Below are positions 51,716 through 61,618 of a stretch of 64,000 nt of DNA, in pieces. The notes beneath the pieces are model-generated. The model had not been told where the DNA came from. It saw nothing but the letters and a program-made list of their open reading frames with translations, and ran no database searches. Within the stretch, counting starts at the first letter, position 1. Every line of letters starts with the position of its first letter. Location: contig NZ_BSSQ01000008.1 in NCBI RefSeq assembly GCF_030161375.1, forward strand, positions 170,108-234,107, in the 5' to 3' direction. Made by a program: the position numbers and the translations under genes. The DNA is from Paenibacillus glycanilyticus (lineage in GTDB: Bacteria > Bacillota > Bacilli > Paenibacillales > Paenibacillaceae).

Positions 51716-51744
51716 ACTGTATCCTCGGTCTACATCTGTGTCAA
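51716..51744 (-). promoter_or_regulatory. Promoter of the GntR-LacI regulator gene
   Basis: On the minus strand TTGACA (51739-51744) is 17 bases from TACAGT (51716-51721). ACATCTGTGTCAA (51732-51744, plus-strand reading) matches the importer promoter exactly and is the candidate operator. Confidence 0.75.
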
Positions 51745-51835
51745 GTTTTTTGATACAAGATATTTTGATCCGGGAAGAGATTGAACCCTAGAATGGCAAA
51801 TGAAGAATAAGCCCAGAATTACATTTTTAAATAAA

Positions 51836-51870
51836 TGAAAGGGTTGCCCCGACACGGGGCAACCCTTTCA
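51836..51870 (-). terminator. Terminator of the Gfo/Idh/MocA gene
   Basis: A 15-bp perfect stem: TGAAAGGGTTGCCCC (51836-51850) with GGGGCAACCCTTTCA (51856-51870), with AT-rich sequence beyond it on the minus strand. Confidence 0.9.
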
Positions 51871-51873
51871 TCG

Positions 51874-52842
51874 TTATCTCTTCAGCGGATCGTAACCCGC
51901 CGCCTGGTAGATCATTTCGCTCAAACGTACGACCTTGAGGGCGAACTCGCCCGGGACGAGCACTTCGTGGCGGCCAAGGATGGCGTCGATGAAGCTTTTG
52001 TCCTGGTTCGTTGTAGCAGCTGGAAGCTCCGGTACGATCGGCTCCTCGTTCAAGCGGCGGAGCGTGATTTTGCCATTGTCGTAGTAGATGCCGCCGTTGT
52101 CCCCGCAGAAAGCAAACGTCTCGTTCCAGCCCGGCGCATAGCCCGCAAAGTTCAGACCAGCCAGCGCCCCTTCCGCAAAGCGAATGGAAGTAAAGCTGTC
52201 GATTTCAACCGCTGCCCCATGGTTATGCAGCTGGGATTTCACTTCCACCGGAGTCATTCCGGTCGTCCACAGCAGCACGTCGATAATATGGCTTCCGGAG
52301 TCCATGAGGAATCCGCCACCGGAGAGCGACGGCACCTGGCGCCAAGTCCCTTGGGTAAGCTGGTACCATTCTTGACTGAGGGAAGCGGTTACAGAGGTAA
52401 GTCTGCCTATCTCCCCGTTTGCTATTGCATCCCGAATGTACAGAAACTCCGGCTGAAAATGCCGCTGGTACGATACCTGCATCACTTTCCCCGACTCTTC
52501 CGCCTTCCGAATAAGCTGCTCCGCTTCCTCCGAGGAACAAGTCATCGGCTTCTCGATCAGCACATGCAATCCTCTGTCCAGAACATCATAGGCTTGCCTG
52601 AAATGAAGCGTATGCGGCGAGCAAATGACTACCGCGTCAATCTCGCCTTGCTCCAGCATCTCCTCATAATCCGCAAATTGCCGTGCTTCCTGCAAACCAA
52701 ACTTCTCGGCAAAAGCAATGCGATTGCTCTCGCTCGTATCCGATAACGCGGTAATCTGAACCTCCGGGAGCTCCAGCAGCTGCTTGGCATGCCAGCCTGC
52801 AATGCCTCCCGTTCCAATAAAACCAATCCGAATGTTGCTCAT
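51874..52842 (-). CDS. Gfo/Idh/MocA family oxidoreductase
   Basis: A 322-residue NAD(P)-dependent sugar oxidoreductase. The Rossmann motif is GFIGTGGIAGWHAK (residues 7-20), the family EKP motif sits in HVLIEKPMTC, and a substrate-domain SGGGFLMDSGSHIIDVLLW follows. Such enzymes act on inositols, aminosugars or other glycosides; the target here is unknown. ATG 52842 follows GGGAGGCTACATGGG. It is an isolated gene with its own terminator, placed between the regulator and the surface-protein gene. Confidence 0.9.
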   Translation of the reverse strand: MSNIRIGFIGTGGIAGWHAKQLLELPEVQITALSDTSESNRIAFAEKFGLQEARQFADYEEMLEQGEIDAVVICSPHTLHFRQAYDVLDRGLHVLIEKPMTCSSEEAEQLIRKAEESGKVMQVSYQRHFQPEFLYIRDAIANGEIGRLTSVTASLSQEWYQLTQGTWRQVPSLSGGGFLMDSGSHIIDVLLWTTGMTPVEVKSQLHNHGAAVEIDSFTSIRFAEGALAGLNFAGYAPGWNETFAFCGDNGGIYYDNGKITLRRLNEEPIVPELPAATTNQDKSFIDAILGRHEVLVPGEFALKVVRLSEMIYQAAGYDPLKR

Positions 52843-52965
52843 CCCATGTAGCCTCCCAACATAAATAGCCGTTCCAGTGTCTGCAATCCTGTTTCAAAAC
52901 GCATTACTTGTCTAGCTTATTGGTGCAAAGGCATGTTTAGCACGCTAATAATACGCCAAAAAGGA

Positions 52966-52990
52966 GCCGGATTCCTGCCTGGAATCCGGC
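52966..52990 (-). terminator. Terminator of the SLH beta-helix gene
   Basis: GCCGGATTCC (52966-52975) pairs with GGAATCCGGC (52981-52990), with an A-run to the left giving a T-tract on the minus strand. Confidence 0.9.
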
Positions 52991-53005
52991 CCCTACCGAT
53001 TTAAA

Positions 53006-56000
53006 TTATTGATTATAAATCCGGTAGAACAATACGGCTGCTTCCGCCCGCGTCAATTGGCCTTTTGGCAATAGCAATCCATCATTGCCCTGCAAGAGAC
53101 CCGCTTTCACAAGCGCGCTTATGCTGCTTGTCGCATACGCCGAAATCTGATCGGCATCCTTAAATGCTGAAAGCACATCTTCCGTACCCGCTGGCAAACC
53201 AGCCTTGGCAACCGTGAGAGCACGCTCGATAAACGTTGCCGCTTCTTCTCTTGTAATCGGAGCTTCCGGATTAAACCGGTTGCCTCCGGCACCGTTCGTA
53301 ATGCCAAGGGCCTTTGCCGTACCCACCGCTTTGGCATAATAACGATTCGAGCTCACATCGGCAAAAGTACCTGGAGCTTCTGCCGCGAAACCAAACGTAT
53401 CGACGAGCAGCTTCACGAAATCCGCCCGCTTAATCGATGCTCCGGGAGCATATGACGTATCGGATACGCCGTTAATAATTCCCTTCGCCGCAAGCACCTC
53501 GATCGCTTCTTTCGCCCAGGCATAGCCGATCAGATCGCCAAACGATTTTTGCACGAAAGCAACCGCGTATTGGCTAAAATGCTTCGTCGTAAATACGACG
53601 CTTCCAGCCGCTTCATCATACTTCCCGCTAGGTACCGGGAACGGCTTGCCGCTTCCGTCGATATACCAGACGGTCAGCTTGTTGGCATCCGCTTTCTCGG
53701 CAGCCGAAGGCGTGTACGGGATGGATACCGTCACCGGAGAACCGCCGTTATGCCAATTAATGATCTGGCCGGAAGATTGAACCGAAAGGTCAACGACCGG
53801 ACGGCCGCCAATTGTCTTCTTCAGCTCCTCGCTCCAGTTGCCCGAATTCACGTTGCTTATGCTGATCGTAACCGTCTGGCCAAGCTTGCCGGCATCCGGC
53901 TTCAGCATATCGCTTGAGAGCAGAATGGTCCCCGTAGGAGTGACAAGCTCAATCTGTTTATCGGCGGATTGACCGGTCAGATAACCGGATGGCAATTCAA
54001 GCGAGTAGCCATTTGCGCCTGCTACGCTAGGAAGCACCACGGTTACCTTTTTCTTGCCGTCTTGGCTTGCTGCTGCTTTCGTGAACGCTTGATCCAGCAA
54101 CGTAGCAGTCAGCGAAAGTTTTGCATTTTTTGAACCGGCGTCAACAACTGGCGTACCTTCAACCTTAACTGCCCCATTAGCGCCAACCGTCACCTTCGGC
54201 TGATCCGATTGCCCACTGCCTGAGCCGGACCCCGAACCGCTGCCAGGATTTGTTGTTCCGCCAATTGCCGTCAGTCTAGCCGACAGTCCGGATTTCACCG
54301 TTCCTTGCGGAAGCAAGCTAACAAAGTTGGTTGCAGCGTCAATGCTTGTAACGTCCTTCGACTGTTCAGCCGCCGCTACCGCTGCATTAGCCGATTGCTC
54401 GAGCAGGCTTTCGTAATCCGAGCCCAGCAGATACAGATCGCCAAACTGCGTAGCGTCCTTGCTTGTACCGATCCCTTGGTTATACTCGATAAAGCCCGAA
54501 CGGCCGGCGCCGTCATGTTCATTGAGCAGTATCGTCAGACCAAGCGGATCCTCCTGCGAGAACGTATAGCCTGCGCCATGCAAGGCGGAGAGCGGAATCG
54601 TAATATCATACACCGTCTGATGAGTCGCTTCATCCCGCGTAATAACCGCATCCGCATCGTTAAATGCCCCGCCAGCTACACCAGCCGGCGCACGCCATCT
54701 CCACTTCGAGACCGTGCCGCTATTTGTAAGCGCAAATCCAAGTTCATTGACATTTTGGCTCGCAGAGCCGTCTTTTCTCGACAAATCGATGCCAAGCTGC
54801 AAGCTGTCGCCCTGCCAAATATCGCCGTTTGTCCAAGTCTGGTAATGCGTATTGTCCGTAGCGCGTACCGTTACATACAGATTATCGTTATCCCAATGGA
54901 CATTCGCCTGCGCGCTCAGGTCGTCCTTGCCGCCCCAAATGCCGCCTAGGCTTGAATAATTGGTGGAGCTTGAAATATCGATAGTAGGTTGAACCTGGCT
55001 GTTATCGTCCTTGCGCGTCGCAAACGACTGCGCAGTCTTCACCTGTGTCACATAGGAATAGCCATTATCCAGCGTTACTTTGTACTTCAGCGTATCCCCT
55101 GACAAATAAGGGAGATCCACCATTACGCTCTCACCAAGCGCAATATCCTTGAAGCGAACAGGTACAAATTTGTCCTTGTAGCTGTCCGGCGCAATAACTT
55201 CGATCTTACCCGCAAGCGGATCGGATTCCGTCATGTTGGTCAGCTTCAGGGCAAAATTCGCGTTAGCCGGGTTGCTCTCGTCGAACTCGCCTTTCACCAG
55301 ATCCAGCGCAACCGGAACCAGGTTTGAACCCGTTACCTTTGTCCCCGCTTCGTTGATCAGCTGCAGACCGCCTTTAAACAGGTTGTTCGCAATTACCAGC
55401 TTCTCAATAGCAGAACCCGCATACACATGATTGGTGTTTGGCTGCTGGAAGTAGGAATCATACAGCGTAATATCGCCGCCAACCGCGTTAATGCCGCGCT
55501 GCCCAACTCTCGTAAAGTTGCTCTGCTGAATGCGGACATCTCCTCCAAAAATATCGAAGGAACGCGTTGTGTCCCCCCACATCGAAGAGTTGAAGAATAC
55601 GGCTTTGGAATCAAAATTCTCGCCAACCACAACATACACTTTGTCGGAGGAGCTCATCGACACCAGCTCGGTATTAATCAGCTTAAGTCCCGCTTCTCCC
55701 GCGGCATCCAGCACGGCGCCTTTCTTGCTGCCGTCCGTACCGTGGCCGATGACAACCGCTTCAGGTCCAACACCGTTCTGCTCTTCAAAATGGATTCCGT
55801 ATTTCGAACCGTATACAAAAGTATTAAAGATCGTTTCATTCTTCACGTCGCCCACCCGGAACGCATCCAGATTTTCCTTCTGGTAGCTCCATACCGCGTC
55901 AAAATCCTGATCCGTGGAAGGATGGTTCGGGAAGTTGTTGCGCCCGTAATAATGCGGGTTGAACTGTACGTTGCGCATCAAGCCGCCGTCAGCGCCGCCG

Positions 56001-58945
56001 CCGAGGAAAATGCCTTCCATCAGCGGAGAGCCCGCAACGTAATCGATGTAATGACCGCTCGTATCGTAAGTGCCAAAATCTACGCCCTTATAAGGGTTAA
56101 TGAGCGTGGTATCGATCAGGTAAACGCCGCTGCCTTTGCCTTGAACGGTCCAAGCGTAAGGCTTCACGTTCGTCCAGCTCTGCTGATCGTAATAAACGGA
56201 TAAACCTCTGAGACCCGCATCCTGCTCAAGCGAGATAAACGCAGCGCCTTCGGGATTATTCTCGCCGTAAGTCGTAAACAATGCCGTTCCGCCGCCAATC
56301 GTATGATGCGGAACATCCCACGAACCGCGCAGCTCTACGCCGCTAGGTACGGTGAGCGGATTGTTGACGCGGTAAATGCCAGCCGGCAAATACACCGTAC
56401 CGCCACCCGCCGCATCGGCATCGTCAAGCGCCTGCTGGATGTCCGCCGATACATCCGTCTCGCCGGTACTGTCGGCATAATAAGGAGCTGCCGTAATGTC
56501 AAACAAGCTTTCCGTAGCCGGCTTCGGACGGTTCGCCAAATCTAGCGCCGCAACGCTTGGCAACTGCTCCAGCACATATTTTGCATCCTGATGCACGTTA
56601 ACCTCTGCCGCATCGCTGTTATCGGTCACAGCAAGACTGCCGCTATGTCCGGAGTTAACCGAATTAACCGTTGCCACGCTGCCTTCCAAGAGTACATGCT
56701 TCGCAGCTTTGGAGAAAGTCGATTGGCCGAGAATAAGCGAGCCGCCTTTCGCGTCAATCGCATAACCGCCGCTTTGGTCCTCCCAGTTCTCGAACGTGCT
56801 ATTCTCGAACGACAATACGCCGCTGCCTTCATTTACTACCGCATGATGCGGCGTGCCGCCAAACGTTACTTGGTTGAATTGAACGATGGAATGGAAACCT
56901 TCGGTTGCATAAACCGCTTTAGGATCTGCACCCACGTTAGCCTTAAAGCTGCTATCCGAGATCAGAAGGCCAAAATCGTTAACGCCTTCGACCTTCAGGG
57001 CCACGTTGCTGTCGTGAACATTGATTTTGTACAGCTGGGCATTAGCCGTCTCAAGGCTGCCCGTTCTTGTCGTTATCCGCATGCCGGTCTTGAAATCGGC
57101 CAGGTCAATATCGGACATATACTCCCAGTCCGAGCGACCCATGACGATCCCCTCGGCGTTAGCGGTCGTATAGGCTTTCAACTCCGCCGGTTGCGGCGAA
57201 CCTGCCAAGCCGGAACCCGCCCAATAGGCGGATGACAGACGGACATGCTCCAGTCTTCCGATATCGGTCGTAAAGTCGAGGAAAATACCGGTCTTCAGCA
57301 CGGTACCGTACAAATTCCGCACATAGTGCAGTTCGTTCCAGCTAGGACCTATCTTGATGCCGTTATAGGAGTTGACGAGCGTTACATTCTTAACCGTCAT
57401 GCTGTCCCCCGACAACTGCTCGAAGGTCCATGGATAAGCAACCGGCGAGCTAAGCGACTGTTCCGGATACCAGACGGACAAGTTTGTCACGCCGCTTACC
57501 GGCGCCAGCTGCAGGAAGCTTGGTCCGTTCTCGATGCCCTTATCCGCATATACAGCCAGGATCGTTCCTTTCGCTTGGCCGCCAGCCGCATCGGCTTCGG
57601 GACTAATCCAGTCGCCGCGAAGCGTTACCCCTGTCGGAACAATTAGATGACTGGTCAGCTTATACGTTCCCGCCGGCGCAAAAACAACGCCGCCCCCGCG
57701 GTTGCCTGCTGCGGCAAGCGCGTCCTGGAACGCTTTGGTATCATCCTTCACGCCGTCGCCGGCCGCGCCGAAGTCCTTCACGCTCATATCGGCGATCACG
57801 ACATCATCCGTAGGATAGACCGTGTCGTATACTTTCGTCTCCGTAGAGACGTTTTGCTGCGGCTGGGTTTTCACCGATACCGAAGCGATATATAGGTCGG
57901 GGTTGGCGCCAATCGCCCCCGGTCCGGATACGTGAAGGCGGAAGTCGCCGCCGTTCGTGCCGTTCCCGAACTTGGCGTCGCCAAGTTTAAAGGTATGTTT
58001 TTTCCACGTATTCGTGTTCGTATAAGTAAATTCAGGCGCATCCTTAAAGGTTGCCGACAACGCATCGTATTGCAGCTTCATGCTGCCGCTGCCGCTGTCG
58101 TAATACTCAACCGTCACGAAAACATCCTGGTCCGCGTTATTGTACAAAAAGCTGTCCGAGACATCGAAGTAGAAATAAAGAATATTGGCGCCATGGTCGG
58201 TTGAGCTAATCGTCTGGTTCGTTTTCCAGTACGTCTTGCCGCCGATCTCCCCAGTCACAAGATTCTCCGCGGCGCCATCGCCAGGATGGGCCGTAATGCC
58301 GCGGGATATTGGCGTTGCGCCAAGCGTTATGCTGGCTTCCGGAGTAGCCGTTTCCTTGAGCGTCTTCTTAACCGTAACGCTAGCCAGCTTCAAATCCGGA
58401 TTTTGTTCACCGTTAATGCCGCCGCCTTCAATGGCAATCCGGAAGTCTGCGCCGTTCGTGCGGTTGGCGAACTTGGCGTCGCTCAGATTAAAGGTGTAGT
58501 CCTTCCAAGTCTTTGTATCCGTGTAAGTGAACTTTGCGCTGTCCTTGAAAGCCGCCGACTGCGCATCGTATTGAAGCAGGAAACTTCCGTTTCCTTCGTC
58601 ATAATAGCGAAGCGTGACATCCACGTCGTAATCCGCGCTGTCGAACAGATAATCGTCGCTAACGTTCATATACATATAGGTCGTGCCTTCTGCTTTGTTC
58701 GTCTGCCAATAAGAGGCACCCGCCACCGTTCCCGTCTGAAGTCCATCCCCGTTGTCGCCGGCTCTGCCGGAAATCCCGCTTTCCACTGGTTCAGCTCCAA
58801 GAGTTACCGTGGCAACATCGCCGTCATCTTCCGCAGCATAAACACTTTGCAAACCTATAAAACCAACCGAAGAAAATAACATTAGCATGACAAGAAATTT
58901 GGCCATTCCGGTACGTACGTTTGTCCGATTTCGATTCGTAATCAC
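53006..58945 (-). CDS. Giant secreted SLH-anchored protein with two beta-helix domains
   Basis: A 1979-residue surface protein. The signal peptide (residues 1-38, FLVMLMLFSSVGFIGLQSVYA) is followed by two similar carbohydrate-binding-like domains of about 150 residues (near 47-195 and 203-358). Two right-handed beta-helix regions of the pectate-lyase superfamily come next, starting at VKDFGAAGDGVKDDTKAF (near 390) and DVSADIQQALDDADAAGGG (near 828). A DOMON/CBM9-like domain lies near 1310-1500, then a GS linker and three SLH repeats (about 1800-1979). GTG 58945, seven bases after GGAGG, is the start. It lies downstream of an importer operon and a terminator. Catalytic residues cannot be assigned. 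Confidence 0.9.
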   Translation of the reverse strand: MITNRNRTNVRTGMAKFLVMLMLFSSVGFIGLQSVYAAEDDGDVATVTLGAEPVESGISGRAGDNGDGLQTGTVAGASYWQTNKAEGTTYMYMNVSDDYLFDSADYDVDVTLRYYDEGNGSFLLQYDAQSAAFKDSAKFTYTDTKTWKDYTFNLSDAKFANRTNGADFRIAIEGGGINGEQNPDLKLASVTVKKTLKETATPEASITLGATPISRGITAHPGDGAAENLVTGEIGGKTYWKTNQTISSTDHGANILYFYFDVSDSFLYNNADQDVFVTVEYYDSGSGSMKLQYDALSATFKDAPEFTYTNTNTWKKHTFKLGDAKFGNGTNGGDFRLHVSGPGAIGANPDLYIASVSVKTQPQQNVSTETKVYDTVYPTDDVVIADMSVKDFGAAGDGVKDDTKAFQDALAAAGNRGGGVVFAPAGTYKLTSHLIVPTGVTLRGDWISPEADAAGGQAKGTILAVYADKGIENGPSFLQLAPVSGVTNLSVWYPEQSLSSPVAYPWTFEQLSGDSMTVKNVTLVNSYNGIKIGPSWNELHYVRNLYGTVLKTGIFLDFTTDIGRLEHVRLSSAYWAGSGLAGSPQPAELKAYTTANAEGIVMGRSDWEYMSDIDLADFKTGMRITTRTGSLETANAQLYKINVHDSNVALKVEGVNDFGLLISDSSFKANVGADPKAVYATEGFHSIVQFNQVTFGGTPHHAVVNEGSGVLSFENSTFENWEDQSGGYAIDAKGGSLILGQSTFSKAAKHVLLEGSVATVNSVNSGHSGSLAVTDNSDAAEVNVHQDAKYVLEQLPSVAALDLANRPKPATESLFDITAAPYYADSTGETDVSADIQQALDDADAAGGGTVYLPAGIYRVNNPLTVPSGVELRGSWDVPHHTIGGGTALFTTYGENNPEGAAFISLEQDAGLRGLSVYYDQQSWTNVKPYAWTVQGKGSGVYLIDTTLINPYKGVDFGTYDTSGHYIDYVAGSPLMEGIFLGGGADGGLMRNVQFNPHYYGRNNFPNHPSTDQDFDAVWSYQKENLDAFRVGDVKNETIFNTFVYGSKYGIHFEEQNGVGPEAVVIGHGTDGSKKGAVLDAAGEAGLKLINTELVSMSSSDKVYVVVGENFDSKAVFFNSSMWGDTTRSFDIFGGDVRIQQSNFTRVGQRGINAVGGDITLYDSYFQQPNTNHVYAGSAIEKLVIANNLFKGGLQLINEAGTKVTGSNLVPVALDLVKGEFDESNPANANFALKLTNMTESDPLAGKIEVIAPDSYKDKFVPVRFKDIALGESVMVDLPYLSGDTLKYKVTLDNGYSYVTQVKTAQSFATRKDDNSQVQPTIDISSSTNYSSLGGIWGGKDDLSAQANVHWDNDNLYVTVRATDNTHYQTWTNGDIWQGDSLQLGIDLSRKDGSASQNVNELGFALTNSGTVSKWRWRAPAGVAGGAFNDADAVITRDEATHQTVYDITIPLSALHGAGYTFSQEDPLGLTILLNEHDGAGRSGFIEYNQGIGTSKDATQFGDLYLLGSDYESLLEQSANAAVAAAEQSKDVTSIDAATNFVSLLPQGTVKSGLSARLTAIGGTTNPGSGSGSGSGSGQSDQPKVTVGANGAVKVEGTPVVDAGSKNAKLSLTATLLDQAFTKAAASQDGKKKVTVVLPSVAGANGYSLELPSGYLTGQSADKQIELVTPTGTILLSSDMLKPDAGKLGQTVTISISNVNSGNWSEELKKTIGGRPVVDLSVQSSGQIINWHNGGSPVTVSIPYTPSAAEKADANKLTVWYIDGSGKPFPVPSGKYDEAAGSVVFTTKHFSQYAVAFVQKSFGDLIGYAWAKEAIEVLAAKGIINGVSDTSYAPGASIKRADFVKLLVDTFGFAAEAPGTFADVSSNRYYAKAVGTAKALGITNGAGGNRFNPEAPITREEAATFIERALTVAKAGLPAGTEDVLSAFKDADQISAYATSSISALVKAGLLQGNDGLLLPKGQLTRAEAAVLFYRIYNQ

Positions 58946-58980
58946 AATCAAACCTCCAGTTTGCAGATGTATTTGAGCGT

Positions 58981-58994
58981 TGAATCCGCTTACA
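58981..58994. promoter_or_regulatory. cre-like site before the SLH beta-helix gene
   Basis: The minus-strand reading TGTAAGCGGATTCA matches the site at 50384-50397 in 12 of 14 positions. It sits about 35 bases upstream of the start codon. Confidence 0.6.
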
Positions 58995-59005
58995 AGGCGT
59001 AGAAA

Positions 59006-59047
59006 AAGAGAAGCCCTCCCAAAGGTGTCATCAGGCTGGCTTCTCTT
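59006..59047 (-). terminator. Terminator of the second Lpl-type importer operon
   Basis: AAGAGAAGCC (59006-59015) pairs with GGCTTCTCTT (59038-59047), with an A-rich stretch to the left giving T-rich sequence on the minus strand. The hairpin separates the binding-protein gene from the surface-protein gene. Confidence 0.85.
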
Positions 59048-59085
59048 GATTGTCTGTACGGTTATGTTAGTTAACTTTCAGGCTG

Positions 59086-60660
59086 TTACTTCTTGTTGGC
59101 AATAAACGCGTCAATTTGTTTTTGCGTTTCGGTGATGATGGCATCCAGACCGTTTTTCTTCTGCGTCTCGATGTAGTCGTTAACCGCTTTGTCTACATCC
59201 TTCACAACGCCGAACTCGATAGGTCTGCTCAGCTCGTCGCTTGCCGCGTCGCGTTTGGCCACTTCGTTCTTAATCGCGTCTTCCGCAAGGAACAGACCGT
59301 CGATTGGCGAGTTGACATTGTTAGGCTCGCTTGCAAACTTCGCTTCGTTCTCCCAGAACCCTTGTCCGTAAGTCATCGTTGGACGCATGAATTGCGGCTT
59401 CCAGAACGCCCATTGGCCGCCCCACTCCATATAGTTGCTTGTAGTGGTATCCATGCCATCCGGATATTCCGCCGTATCGCCGTTCAGGACATAAGTTTTG
59501 CCTTCGATACCGTATTGCACAAGGTCATACAAGGTTTTGTCGGTCTCGATCATATCGAGGAAACGAAGCACGCGGTCGGCGTTTTTGGAGTTGCGGTTAA
59601 TCGCAACAACGTTAGCCAGAGCAGTACGGTTAATGAATTTTTTGTCCGGATAGAACTCGGAAGCCGTCAGCTTGTAAGAAGGGTCGGAGAAGCCAGGGTT
59701 CGCTTCTACCCATTCATGGGAAGTCACGGTTACAAGCTTCTTGCCGTTTCTCCACTCGGCTGCTTCATCGGTCTTGTCGATCATCGCGTCGCGGTTAATC
59801 AGATTCTCGTCATACCAGACCTTCGCGAGTTTGGATGCTTCCATATAGAATGGCTGCTGCTCGACCGGTTGTACTTTTACCGCCGGATCGTTCAGATAGA
59901 AGCCAAGACCGTGGAAGTTCAGGTCCACCCACTCGTCGCGGATCATAAAGATGGAGAGCGGCGTTGTCCGGTTAATTCTTTCGTTCGGGTAAGCTTCCTT
60001 CATCTGGCGGAGCAACTTATCCATGTCTTCGATCGTCTTCACGGAGCCTTCCGGAATATCCAGACCCGCTTTCTCCGTCAGATCGGAGCGCCAAGCGACA
60101 AATTTGCGTTCGTTCATCTTCATCGTCCACGGCAGACCAACGATATTGCCGTTAACGGTAGCCGCGCCAAGCGTGCCTTGCTCCTCGTATTTCTTATACA
60201 GGTTTGGCGCATATTGCGGCAGCAAATCATTAAGCGTCATGTAGGAGCCTTTTGCCGCCATTTGCTTGTAGGACAGCCAGTCGCCGTCGAAGTTCATATC
60301 CCATTTGTCGCCGGAAGCGGCCATAACGAGCATTTTGTCTTTGAAATCGCCAAACGGTATAAAGTTGATATCGAATTTAACATTAAGGCCTTTTTCTTTC
60401 ACGTAATCGCTGACTTTGGACCATACTTCGTCCGTAGCCGCTTTTTTGTCGCCGCCGAAGTAAAACTTGAGGGTGACTTCTTTTTCCGGCTCCGTGCTTT
60501 CGGTTGCCGCGCTTTCTTTAGGAGCGTTCGTGTTCCCGCCGCTGCTGCTATTTGGCGTGTTGCCGTTGCCGTTGTTTCCGCTGCTGCATGCCGAGAGCAT
60601 TAAGCTGAGCGACATCGTTGTAGCAAGAGCTAACGACATGATGCGAACCTTCTTCTTCAT
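59086..60660 (-). CDS. Oligosaccharide-binding lipoprotein (LplA type)
   Basis: A 524-residue lipoprotein with lipobox LMLSACSS (C25) and a serine-, asparagine- and glycine-rich linker before the binding domain. VTLKFYFGGDKKAATDEVW and MAASGDKWDMNFDGDWLSYK are typical of large extracellular solute-binding proteins partnered with LplB/LplC permeases. ATG 60660 follows AAGGGAGAGGTCACG. The third gene of its operon; the surface beta-helix protein follows, so it may take up products of that protein's action. Confidence 0.92.
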   Translation of the reverse strand: MKKKVRIMSLALATTMSLSLMLSACSSGNNGNGNTPNSSSGGNTNAPKESAATESTEPEKEVTLKFYFGGDKKAATDEVWSKVSDYVKEKGLNVKFDINFIPFGDFKDKMLVMAASGDKWDMNFDGDWLSYKQMAAKGSYMTLNDLLPQYAPNLYKKYEEQGTLGAATVNGNIVGLPWTMKMNERKFVAWRSDLTEKAGLDIPEGSVKTIEDMDKLLRQMKEAYPNERINRTTPLSIFMIRDEWVDLNFHGLGFYLNDPAVKVQPVEQQPFYMEASKLAKVWYDENLINRDAMIDKTDEAAEWRNGKKLVTVTSHEWVEANPGFSDPSYKLTASEFYPDKKFINRTALANVVAINRNSKNADRVLRFLDMIETDKTLYDLVQYGIEGKTYVLNGDTAEYPDGMDTTTSNYMEWGGQWAFWKPQFMRPTMTYGQGFWENEAKFASEPNNVNSPIDGLFLAEDAIKNEVAKRDAASDELSRPIEFGVVKDVDKAVNDYIETQKKNGLDAIITETQKQIDAFIANKK

Positions 60661-60716
60661 CGTGACCTCTCCCTTATGCTTGTCATTTATATACTACACG
60701 GCGTTAGCCGATATAG

Positions 60717-61601
60717 TCATCCTTTTACCGCGCCTACCATAAGGCCTTTGACGAAATAACGCTGGACGAACGGATACAGGAAAACAATGGGTCCAATCGT
60801 GACGACGGTAAGCGCCATCTTAATGGATTCCGAAGGAATTTGCGCCGATATGCGCTGCATCGCCGAAGCGTTGCTGGAGCTCTTCAAGAACTCGACGTTG
60901 GATACAAGCGTCCTGAGCAGCAGCTGCAAAGGTTGAAGCTCTTGCTTGTCGACGAACATCAGACCCAGGAACCAGTCGTTCCAATAGCTCAAGGCGACGA
61001 ACAAACCAACGGTGGCCAGTACGGGCAGCGACAGAGGCATAACAAGGCGGTAAAAAATTTTGAATTCGCCCGCGCCGTCCATTTTCGCCGATTCGTTGAT
61101 CTCCTCGGGAATCGAATGCATGAAATTGCGGATAAGGAACATGTTGAACGCATTGGCGAGCATCGGAAGAATCAGTGCCCACAGCGAGTCTTTCAGGTTC
61201 AGATAATGCACGCAGATGATATACCATGGCACCAGACCGCCGTTGAACAACATCGTAATGATGACGTAGACGGATAAAATATTCCGGTACTTGAACGACC
61301 GCCTCGCCATCACGTAAGCGCCCATGCTCGTAACAAATACGGATAGGATTGTTCCGGCTGTCGTCACGAGAATGCTAATGCCGTAAGCGTCGATAATCCG
61401 GTTGGAACCGAGGAACAGGATCCGGTAGGAGTCAAACGTAATGTGCTTCGGCCATAACGTGTAGCCATAATTGATAATGTCGTTCTCCGTGCTTAGCGAG
61501 CCCGAGATCACCATGATGAACGGGAATAAGCAGGATAAGCTGAACAAAGAAATGACGAGAATGATGAGAGATTGCGAGATTGAGAATTTTTTGGCGGGCA
61601 T
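60717..61601 (-). CDS. Oligosaccharide ABC importer permease (LplC type)
   Basis: A 294-residue permease with six membrane helices. It has the docking loop EEINESAKMDGAGEFKIFYR and the C-terminus FVKGLMVGAVKG. ATG 61601 follows GGAGGAAACACGAT. It starts 17 bases after the LplB-type gene. Confidence 0.94.
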   Translation of the reverse strand: MPAKKFSISQSLIILVISLFSLSCLFPFIMVISGSLSTENDIINYGYTLWPKHITFDSYRILFLGSNRIIDAYGISILVTTAGTILSVFVTSMGAYVMARRSFKYRNILSVYVIITMLFNGGLVPWYIICVHYLNLKDSLWALILPMLANAFNMFLIRNFMHSIPEEINESAKMDGAGEFKIFYRLVMPLSLPVLATVGLFVALSYWNDWFLGLMFVDKQELQPLQLLLRTLVSNVEFLKSSSNASAMQRISAQIPSESIKMALTVVTIGPIVFLYPFVQRYFVKGLMVGAVKG

Positions 61602-61618
61602 ATCGTGTTTCCTCCGTT

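Noticed and set aside
51835..52746. Plus-strand open frame of 303 codons over the Gfo/Idh/MocA gene
   Set aside because: Antisense shadow of a clear oxidoreductase with GxGxxG and EKP motifs.
59116..60603. Long plus-strand open frame of 495 codons
   Set aside because: It is antisense to the binding-protein gene, which has a lipobox, binding site and conserved domains. The plus frame has no recognisable protein features.
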